From positions 2,700,001-2,764,000 of the forward strand of contig NC_091114.1 in the NCBI RefSeq assembly GCF_024713975.1: a DNA stretch of 64,000 nucleotides. The letters are read 5' to 3'. The notes under the pieces were generated by a model that was not told the DNA's origin, made no database searches, and worked only from the letters and a program-made list of their open reading frames with translations. The translations under genes and the position numbers were made by a program. Below, in pieces: positions 49,201-64,000 of this stretch. This DNA comes from Paralichthys olivaceus (Eukaryota; Chordata; Actinopteri; Pleuronectiformes; Paralichthyidae). Numbering within the stretch: the stretch's first letter is position 1; each line of letters opens with the position of its first letter.

Positions 49201-52200
49201 TAATTCTATCACAAGTAAGCATACGTCTTTCAACATTTACTGAGACTAGTATCTAGTGTCTGTAATGTTATAATAAGATTTGAATGAAAATAGGATAGAA
49301 GTGCAGCATTTGGACACTAATTAGAGACATTGCAGTGGACAGCACCACAAACTGCAGCCTACAGAACGATTATATAATTGTAACAACCGTCACTAACGGC
49401 TTCAACAAAAAATAATCATGATAACCTTCAAGACTTTTAGATTAAACTGCACTAGTTTTAGCTACATGTTCCTAATTTTTACTCAAGACAGTGATTACAA
49501 TTACTTAAACAAACAAAATCTAAACATTTTCCAGCCCTGAAAAATGCAGAATTATAATTGGCTATCAAAGATGTAGCTCTTGTGCCTTTAAGTACATATT
49601 TATATGAACAGAAATATAATATACAATCAAACATGAAAGTTTCTTCTTGACTCTGGAGGGTCTACTCTCTGGCTTTTTGGGAGCTTTCAGTAAAGTCTCG
49701 TCATCTTCCTCAGAGGAGGAAGAGGAGCAGAGCAACTACCATCTCCTGAAGAAGATGGTGAGATCCAATTGAAAGCTTCCAAAAGCTAGCAAGTTGACCT
49801 TGATTTGAGTGCTGTCTTGCTTTTCCTACTTTTATTGATTTTTGTCAGATAAATGTTTACAGGTTTGTGAGCTCTATGTTAAATCACAGTGTAGCGTAAA
49901 ACAAAGTTTAAATCTTGTGTAAAATTAAGACAAATAAATTAGTTGAAAATAGTTTTGCAAGCGATGGTATTCAAAATAGAAAGGCATAGAGGGTATGAAT
50001 GCTCTGGTAACCAACACTATGTAGTTCAGTGCGAGCTGAGTTTAGGTGTATTTCAGGTAAAGACAAATAAGCAAGTCTTAAATATTTGCACCTTTCATAT
50101 TGGGCTATTTAACTCGACAGGTCAGTGGAGTTGTCGCTTCAAATTTAGCCTCCCAGTTTTTTATGCATGAAGGTTCCAACCACTGCTTGTTTGTGTGATG
50201 TAGAGTGCTGTGTGAACCTATGAATGAATACATACATGAAGGTAAATTGTTTTCCTCTGAAACAGGCTTGGGTCAACAAACTGTACTTGAATTAAATGAT
50301 TTCAATTACATTGATATTTAAGATCTTTTTTAGTGTTGAAGTTGAAATAGAATTGGCTCTTTGAAACGTATTAATTTGAGTTAATAATTCAGACCCATCA
50401 AGTTATTTTGCCTTTCCTTAATTGCACACTGGATATTAATTATTTATTTTTGACAGTGATGGCATGTAGCATACACTGTGCTATATCAGTGATCAATAGG
50501 TTTTTCAATATTGATCACTAGTTCTCTCGTAACAGGGCTTAACATTTCCACCAAGGGGGAAGGGAAAGTGGGGGGCGTGTGCCAGTTTTCACTCTGGACT
50601 TTTGAGGTCTGGAAGAAAACTGCCAGACTTCTAAGTTCTGGAAACGCAATAGCCATCTTATGACATAGTTTCCATAAGGATCTGTTCCCACAGGAAGTGG
50701 CTTGCTCTCATGAGTGTGTGACATTGACCTTTGTTAGCTAGAGTCCCTGCCGCCTGTACACTGCACAGAGTTTCTCATCATAATCAGACATTTCCACAGC
50801 AACCAAAAAGTCGATTGCAGAACTGCAGCACTCTTATAAATCACTCCCCAATCTAATGTGACAGAACCTACTGGGGTCTTTCAGGTTGTCACCGTTGGAA
50901 GTTTGAAGCATAAAAGGAAAAACGTTTTTTTTCCCTCTTCACGTCACATGGACACAAATGTGGCTCTCAGGTGGGAGAGCATAGGAAAAGGTGGATATCT
51001 AATCTTAATTCCTTTTCTCTAACCCAAATTACCCCACGTCAACCTAACCCTTTTTCAAGCACAGAGCCTCCTTAACGCAGCAACACAGGTTTTCAGCATC
51101 CAAGGGGAGGTACGGACCTCTTCCGCCACGTCAACACCAAGCAACTCTCAATGCCAGCGTTTCTGCTTAGGATTGCGAATTTTGCTTTGGTTTCTTTTTC
51201 TTACCTGCAGCTTTCCTTTCTTATAGGCCAACAATCCTGTATGCAGGTTTAGTTATGGCCATTCATTTGTTTTTCGTTTTTTCTGTGTGGTTGATGCCCC
51301 TCCACTGTAATGGGTTAATTGCCGCTATACAGATTTGGTTGCCCCCGTTTTACCCTGAATTGTATACATTAATGAACTCTAGCGTTTGAAACGTCAGTGC
51401 AGAGTTCCTATATCATTTTATTTTCCTTTTTAGTTTGCTCTTGCACTGGCCCTTAGTCACATAGTCAGTCTATCTGAGATTTCTCTCAGTAGATCCAAAT
51501 TTCCAAAATGAAATTTCTTTTTAAATTTAACATAATTTCTCAGATATATGTCATAACCTGTTGATTACAAATTGCTACTGAAGATTTGAAATTTCTAAAG
51601 CTTTAGTTAGCTGTAGGAAGTGTGTAATGGTTAACCTGCAGAGCTCCAATTCTAGAAAGGTACTGATGTTGTATTTCCTGTCTTTTGTCTGCCATTTTCA
51701 GGTCTCCCTCTCCGGAGCCCATATATAACAGCGAGGGCAAGAGGTTAAACACCCGTGAGTATCGCACAAGGAAGAAGATCGAGGAGGAACGCCACTCCCT
51801 CATCACTGAGATGGTTGGACTCAACCCTGACTTCAAGCCTCCTGCAGACTATAAGTATGATTTATTTGTGTTAACAATCTTTGCTTTAAGCTATCGTAAC
51901 AGTCTGTTTTAAGTTAATAGAAATACATCCATTGGCTACAACTTTAAAACCAGTAATTGGTTTTAATTAGATCAGTGTATATTAGGGCTGTCACTGTTTG
52001 GGTGACATGTTTGGGAACATGAACATTGGGGGTAACATTTGTAATGGCCCGTTCAACTTCAAAGTATGAGTGTTAATCGTCTGAGTGCATGCACAAGGTA
52101 GGGAGTGGGCTTGAATACATGTGAACAAATTGTGTCATGTCAAATTTGCTCAAACCTGATTTTTGGAAAGAATTGACAGCCCTATTGTATATCTGTGACC

Positions 52201-55101
52201 TGCATTAAAAAAACACATGAACAGTTTGAAAGAATCAGAAAGTTGATCTTGTACCAATTTCTTGCAGACCTCCTGCCACCAGAGTCAATGACAAAGTTAT
52301 GATTCCCCAGGACGAATACCCTGAAATCAACTTTGTTGGTCTGCTAATTGGGCCACGGTAAGCTGGACTTAATATTAATATATTACTATAACCTTGTATT
52401 TTATATATTGTACACAAGCAATTTATGGCCAAGCTTCTCACGTGTTTCTCTTTTTGTTTCACCAGTGGTAACACACTGAAGAACATTGAGAAGGAGTGCT
52501 GTGCGAAGATCATGATCCGTGGTAAAGGTTCTGTAAAGGAGGGGAAGGTTGGCCGAAAGGATGGACAGATGCTCCCAGGGGAAGATGAGCCTCTGCACGC
52601 CCTGGTCACTGCAAACACAATGGAGAATGTCAAGAAAGCTGTGGAGCAGGTTAGATAGACCCCAGTGTGCAGATTATCCAGCTCCCTTTGGATGCTCGAT
52701 CTTTGCTCGGTGGTTCATACCTGTGAAGATTTTTGAGTTTATCTCAATGTATGGAACATAGCTTCTGGCATGTAGAATATGTATTGTTAACGGTGTGAAA
52801 TTCACAGATTCGCAACATCCTGAAGCAAGGCATCGAGACACCTGAGGATCAGAATGACTTACGGAAGATGCAGCTGAGGGAGCTTGCCAGACTCAATGGC
52901 ACACTGAGGGAAGACGACAACAGGTCAGTGAACATGTCCTCCAGTGGTGGAGCTTCATGTATATTTCAGTGTTCAGATCATTGGTGATGATTGTGGGAGC
53001 AGTGGAAAAGACTAATTTATGGACAGAGTCAACCCTGCTCTGTGTTAGCTACAGAACACCAGTGAAGACTGTCACTCTTGTTTCTTCAGGATCCTTCGCC
53101 CCTGGCAAAACGCCGAGCCACGCAGCATCACCAACACCACCCTCTGTACCAAGTGTGGTGGAGCAGGCCACATCTCCTCTGACTGCAAGTACACCAGGTG
53201 ATCACATCAACAAGCCGCAAAATGTGGAGTGAAAGTCCAGTTTTGTTATGAAGTGTGATTTTGTAACAATGTTTGCTGTTTTGCCTCTTGTAGCACATTT
53301 GCTGCCCACAGAGCAACAGGTGGTGAGCCTCCTCAGTCGGCCCAGGACAAGGCTCGTATGGACAAGGAGTACCTGTCCCTAATGGCTGAGCTGGGGGAGG
53401 CTCCAGTCCCCACATCTGGAGGGGGACACTCCAGCAACCAGGGGGGGGCACCTCGAACCTCAAACCCCAACAACAACCAGCCACCTCCGGTTAGTTTGTG
53501 ACACATTTGAATCCATGCTATGGTTTCCATATAAACGTTTCTGAAGTGACGGATATTTGTGTGTGTGCGCAGCAGAACCGGCCTCCTTGGATGAGCTCTG
53601 GCCCGACTGAGAACAGGAACTACCATAGCATGCACGGTGGGCCTGGAGGACACCACAACTTCCCTCCCCCCATGCCCAACATGGGAGGCCCCCATCTACC
53701 CCCCAACCCCAACGGTCTGCCTCCCCCCTGGATGCAGCCTCCTCCTCCCCCCATGGGCCAGGGTCCAGGACCTCATGGACACCCTATGGGTAAGAGTGTT
53801 TTTAGCTGGCAGATGCTGAATGATTTTAAGACATCACTGTTACACAAGCTTCTTGTAAATCCTTTAAATTTATTCACAAGCTCCTCAATGTGGCTTGATG
53901 AATGAAGATCATTCAAACTGGCAACAAAGCAAAAGTGTTGTGGACCAAAGTAAAAAAGCTTCGGCACCATAATGTCAATGTGGAAGATGATTCATGTTTT
54001 TTCCCCTCATAGGTCTGCTGCCTCCTCCAATGGGCATGATGCCCCCTCCACCTCCTCCCCCGAGCACCCAGCCACCTCCCCCGCCTTCTGGTCCGCTGCC
54101 ACCATGGCAACAGCAAGCTCCACCTCCTCCTCCAACCAGCAGCATGGCAACCAGTACACCGCTGCCCTGGCAACAAAGTAAGAACCCACTAAACCTTGAT
54201 ACGAAACCTGTCTGTCATAGACTAATCAATATACACAGTTCTGTATACTCAACTGTTGAATGGAAATACAGATGGTTGAACCTTTATACGTTGCATTGTT
54301 TTGTCTATTATATGGTAGAATAGTTTTCACTTAAAAAAGCGAGAACAATCTATCATACAGGGAAATGTAAACAATGTTCTGTGTTTTGTCTGAAGGGCTA
54401 AAATGACTCTAACAATGGGATTGATAAAAAATACTTAACAGTGATACAGTCAGAAGACTAATTATCTTTTTAGTTGTTGAAGTAAATGCAGCTTTCTCAT
54501 GTGGAAGGTTTTCAGTGCGTGTCATCTGGCTTTACAAACTACAAAACATCACATAAGCCGATTTCATGACCTCTCACATCAGCTTCACCGCGCTTTCTGT
54601 GGACTTCATAACAGCCCCCCTGGAGTATTTCTGAGTTCAATGCATGTCTGAAAGCAGCAATACTCATGATCTTTCTGGAGCCAGATGATCCGATTGACAG
54701 AATTTTTTGGGGGGGGGGATTAACGTAATTGCTGTCAGTAGAGAGTTAACCTCTTTTTACTCCCTGCAGATACCACCACTACGTCCAGCCCTGGCACTGG
54801 CACCCTGCCTCCATGGCAGCAGCCCCAGCAGCCTGCAGCCTCAGGAGCCCAGCCCCCACCACCTATGGGCACCCCATCCATGGTTCCGCCTCCCCCTGGC
54901 GTCCAGCCCCCGTTGCCCCCTGGCGCCCCTCCTCCTCCCCCTCCACCACCTCCAGGCTCAACCGGCATGATGTATGCACCACCACCACCCCCACCACCCA
55001 TGGACCCTTCCAACTTTGTCACCATGATGGGGATGGGGGTACCAGGCATGCCCCCCTTCGGCATGCCTCCTGCCCCCCCACCTCCCCCACCCCAGAATTA
55101 A
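46260..55101 (+). CDS. sf1: sf1: splicing factor 1 (branch point binding protein), complete, 12 coding exons
   Basis: SF1 binds the branch-point sequence and pairs with U2AF in early spliceosome assembly. Exons: 46260-46518, 46985-47113, 48860-48935, 51702-51854, 52268-52357, 52466-52649, 52808-52923, 53090-53197, 53294-53489, 53573-53789, 54013-54177, 54770-55101. They give 674 aa with phases closing throughout. N-terminus [11 protein letters not shown]2AF-binding ligand motif KKSRKKSRW with Trp98; SPSP kinase motif at 156-159; helix-hairpin [23 protein letters not shown]2 domain about 205-335 with GPRG (R236); CCHC zinc knuckle [14 protein letters not shown] at 355-368; then a long proline-rich tail ending [12 protein letters not shown], as in mammals. 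KH helix sequence [11 protein letters not shown] has Cys where I recall Asn in human. Exon 1 is of the long type; see findings. Confidence 0.97.
47114..48859 (+). other. sf1: sf1 intron 2
   Basis: An A-run at about 47141-47155, otherwise unremarkable. I see no nested gene or nameable repeat. Confidence 0.65.
48936..51701 (+). other. sf1: sf1 intron 3 (2.8 kb)
   Basis: Contains the inverted repeat listed at 49669-49790. The rest is A/T-rich, with no exon or repeat that I can name. Confidence 0.65.
49669..49790. repeat. Long imperfect inverted repeat in sf1 intron 3
   Basis: The arm at 49669-49716 (CTGGCTTTTTGGGAGCTTTC ... TCATCTTCCTCAG) pairs with the arm at 49743-49790 (CTGAAGAAGATGGTGA ... 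GAAAGCTTCCAAAAGCTAG). By hand alignment about three quarters of the positions pair, with one bulge. The spacer is about 26 bases and A/G-rich. It could form a stable hairpin in DNA or in the pre-mRNA. Confidence 0.7.
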
Positions 55102-56050
55102 GCCTGCCACAGAAGAACCATCCTCCCGGAAGAGTTTCAACGCTGCAGCACATTGTTCAATTGTATCCAATGGACTGATGTTATATAGAGCATTTCTGTG
55201 TGTGTGCTCACAGAAAAAAATATAACCAGTGCTTTATTTTTTATTGATCCTTGATATTGTGAAGACATCTCTGAATTATTGAAAGGCTGTTAGCTCAATT
55301 TGTAAACTTGTGTAACTTAGTTATTTTTCCTGTTTTTAAATTCACATAAATACAAAGATCCTTGTGTGCATACAAAAGACGCTCCTGGCCACGTGTTCTG
55401 CTACGCTGCAATACTTTGTCATGCTACTTGGTTACCAAATTAACTGCTTTATAACCAGCTACAAATCTGAAAACACGACATTCATTGCATTTCAGATATT
55501 GAACTTCAGTTTGCATGTTTAATTTTAAACACCACATTTGTATTCCTGTCATCCTCATGTTGGCTTTGAGTTGAATAAGATTAATATTTTTGTAATAATG
55601 TGATGTGAAGTGCATCTTAGTTCTGTCAGAAAAACCTTTCTGTAGTACTGTCTCAGATTAATTTCCAGAAATTCCCAGGTTTTTTTTTTTAAATTTGTTC
55701 TTTTTCTCCTTTGTTAACTGTCTGCATCTCAGTTGTGACACTGAGTTTGAAAAGGGGCTTTGGTGCTGCAGTCTGCTGGCGTCTGACCCTCTGCACTACT
55801 TGAATGTTGGGAATCTGATATATATCCTTGTTTCTCTGCATCTCTCTGCTCTGATAAGATGCTGTGTGCAGTGTTTGTGTTGCTTCTGCGAGGATGAAAG
55901 TATCAGTTTTGTCAATCAAGTTATTGGAGAGGAAAAGTTTTAGTTTTACTCTCTTTCTGGAATTAGTCTGTGTTATGGCCCTAGCCTGAATGAATATCTG
56001 TTGAAATCTTGCTTGGTTTAGAATTAAACTGATCCATTTCACCTTTTTGT
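55102..56050 (+). promoter_or_regulatory. sf1: sf1 3' UTR
   Basis: Non-coding sequence after the TAA. I find no good AATAAA. The best candidate signal is ATTAAA at 56023-56028, followed by a T-rich and GT-rich stretch (ACCTTTTTGTCCTTTTGTGC). The end point is therefore uncertain. Confidence 0.4.
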
Positions 56051-57149
56051 CCTTTTGTGCAGACTGGTCTCTCATTTCAGGGATGCAAGACTGTCAGTTT
56101 ACTTTTTCTTTTTTTGGTGCAAGGCCTTTTAGGCTGCCTCCTTTACACATTGCATAACAAGCGTTTTGTCTAGTGGGGTGTTCTGCTTTTCAACTCTACA
56201 GGAAGCCTTCACTTAAAGAGACATGCACAGTGTTTAAAACACTCATGTGAAAGTAGGTAGAGTATCTGCCCATTGACATCAACAGCAGTCTTTATGGTCT
56301 TATATTTAAATTCCGAATGGAGCAGTAATGGTGATGAGAATTGGGACAGACCGAATAATTGTTTAATTAACTCACATCACATTTTAATCATTTTTGTTGC
56401 TTAACGATTTCAGATTGAAAAATTACATGAGCAACAAGTAAAATTGTAAATTCAATTCTGTGCAAAGTGAAGCACCACTTCATCAATAAGATTAAAATAT
56501 ATATATATATATACTCTGGCATTTAGGTAATAATATCTCATGGTGCGCTTACTAGCTTTTTGAACTTTAAACTGCATTGCATAGTTCATTACTGAAACAT
56601 AATCGTTGGCTCTGGCGCTTTGAAGATGGTTTAACTGTTACCACATCACGTAACAAGTTTTCAAATGTTTCCTAGCCTTGTATCACATCCTGTGGTCGTG
56701 CTCACCGGATGCAGTTTGGTCAGGTGCCATTAAACGTACACACGTCTATATTCAGTACAACCACTTGCGATACGTCCTATATTTAGGTCACTGGATGTCA
56801 ACTGAGCAAACTGTTTATTACAAATAATGATTTATATTCGGAAGTCCCAAAAATGTAGTAATTGGTTTGTGTTGAGTATTTATGTGTTTTGTTTAGTCAC
56901 CACTGAGCAAACACTTAGCTGATGAGAACTAAGATATCCTTATCTCACAGTCTGCAAATGTGAAAGTGTGAGATGACCCTGTTTTTTTCCTTCCTCAGAC
57001 TGTTGCATAAGAACAAGCCTACATATTAGTTTGTTTGTCAGGGTGTCATTTTATAATCTGTGATTTCAGTTTAAAACAATGGCAAAACAGTTGTTTTTCC
57101 TCAACAACCAAATGGATGTTATTGAAAATAAACACAAACCAAACAGGGA
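56051..57149. other. Intergenic DNA downstream of sf1
   Basis: A/T-rich, with a short (AT)n at about 56497-56512. I see no gene. Confidence 0.6.
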
Positions 57150-58010
57150 CTTTAATGTTAATACACACTGCTCAAATAATGAAGGGAACACTAAATCGTC
57201 ACAGTATAACAAGTACAGCAAGTTTCAGGGATATCAATCTGTCCATTTAGGAAGCATGAGTGATGATGAATCAGTTTCACCTGCTTTGGTGCAAATTAAA
57301 GTGACGACAGGTGCAGTGGAGAAGCAAAATCAAGACAACCCCCAAAAGGGAATGGTTTTACATGTGCTGGCCTCAGACAGCTGCTCTCTCTTTGTCCTTC
57401 CTGACTAATTCTTCTTTAGTCTTGTGTCCTCATCACTACTGGTAGCATGAGGCGGTATCTTCAGCCTGATCAGGTTGCACAGGTAGTCCAGCTTCTCCAG
57501 GAAGCGACCTGTGGTCCCGAGAAGATTTGCTGTCTCTCCCAGAACAATCTCAAAGAGCACGGAGGAGATACCAAGAGACTGGCAGATACACAAAGAGAGC
57601 AGGACGGGTATCTGCTCCTTTGTGCGAGGAGGAACAGGAGGAGCACTGCCAGAGCTCTACAAAATGACCTCCAGCAGGCTACAGGTGTGCATGTTTCTGA
57701 CCAAACTGTCAGAAACAGACTCCATGAGAGCCTGACGACCTCTAGTGGGACCCTCAGAGAGATTGCCAGACCTTACGCTGGTGCAGGACAATGCCCGGCC
57801 TCATGCGGCCAGAGTGTGTAGGTAGTATCTTGATGATGAAGGCATTGATGCCATTGACTGGCCCTTGATCCAACTGAGCACCTATGGGACGTTACGTATC
57901 AGTGCATCACATGCGGCCAAGTACCGCCACAGACTGTGCAGGAGCTCACTGACGTCCTGATCCAGATCTGGGACGAGATCCCCCAGGAGTTTCAGGGGTA
58001 AACAATGTTG
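57150..58010 (+). mobile_element. Truncated Tc1-like transposon with transposase remnant
   Basis: The left end shows CACTGCTCAAATAATGAAGG and GAACACTAAATCGTCACAGT, typical of a common fish Tc1 family whose ends read CTCAAA...AAGGGAACACT. The transposase remnant begins at 57447. Its 3' end stops near CCCCCAGGAGTTTCAGGGG (about 57980-58000) without the matching inverted terminus. Confidence 0.8.
57447..57990 (+). pseudogene. Broken Tc1-like transposase
   Basis: A 124-codon frame at 57447-57821 begins MRRYLQPDQVAQVVQLLQEA (helix-turn-helix type DNA-binding start). It includes ARRNRRSTARALQNDLQQAT and GVHVSDQTVRNRLHE, hallmarks of this Tc1 group. After HES the frame jumps by internal deletion to PYAGAG, and the DDE catalytic core (DESRF to SVMVWGG) is missing. 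Downstream pieces at about 57838-57990 match the C-terminal region (GCATTGATGCCATTGACTGG) out of frame. The protein cannot be active. Confidence 0.85.
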
Positions 58011-63974
<5,964 letters not shown>

Positions 63975-64000
63975 GTATGTTTACCTGCTGGGAGGCGCTA

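Overview
This window is nuclear DNA from a teleost fish, most likely a percomorph. The genes are intron-rich and have GT-AG junctions. Their proteins match vertebrate MAP4K2, RBM4, SF1 and PYGM, and the spaces between exons are filled with fish-type Tc1 transposons, MITEs, SINE fragments and microsatellites. There are no prokaryotic features. All five genes are on the + strand. Exon coordinates below were read by hand from splice signals, and the reading frame closes across every junction of every gene. Family assignments rest on recognition of the proteins, not on a database search.

Layout. 1-1838: non-coding upstream DNA. 2111-30401: a complete 32-exon map4k2 (GCK-type MAP4K, 873 codons) with an 11-exon kinase domain, a 9-exon linker and a 12-exon citron-homology (CNH) domain. 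Its introns carry most of the window's repeats, including a dead Tc1 copy in intron 17. 30936-33860: intergenic DNA with a solo Tc1 end, a TTAA-flanked MITE and a repeat that runs into the next promoter. 33860-38360: first rbm4 gene (385 aa). 39160-44031: second, tandem rbm4 gene (419 aa), whose intron holds a second copy of the same MITE. 46137-55101: sf1, the branch-point binding splicing factor (12 coding exons, 674 aa). 57150-58010: a broken Tc1-like transposase. 58559-64000: TATA box and first four coding exons of pygm (muscle glycogen phosphorylase), which runs off the right edge.

How the genes relate. map4k2 encodes a stress/TNF-pathway kinase and pygm a glycogen-breakdown enzyme. The three genes between them all act in pre-mRNA splicing. 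The order and orientation map4k2 -> sf1 -> pygm match human 11q13 (MAP4K2, SF1 and PYGM on one strand). In human the RBM4/RBM4B pair lies elsewhere on 11q13, so here it sits between map4k2 and sf1. The two rbm4 genes and sf1 share a YY1-like GCGCCATTT/GCCGCCATTT motif near their presumed start sites, whereas pygm has a TATA box. I found no convincing undescribed multi-gene system. The most unusual structures are a perfect 21-bp-arm palindrome in rbm4 intron 1, a roughly 46-bp imperfect inverted repeat in sf1 intron 3, and an sf1 first exon that appears to have lost the internal splice donor used in mammals.
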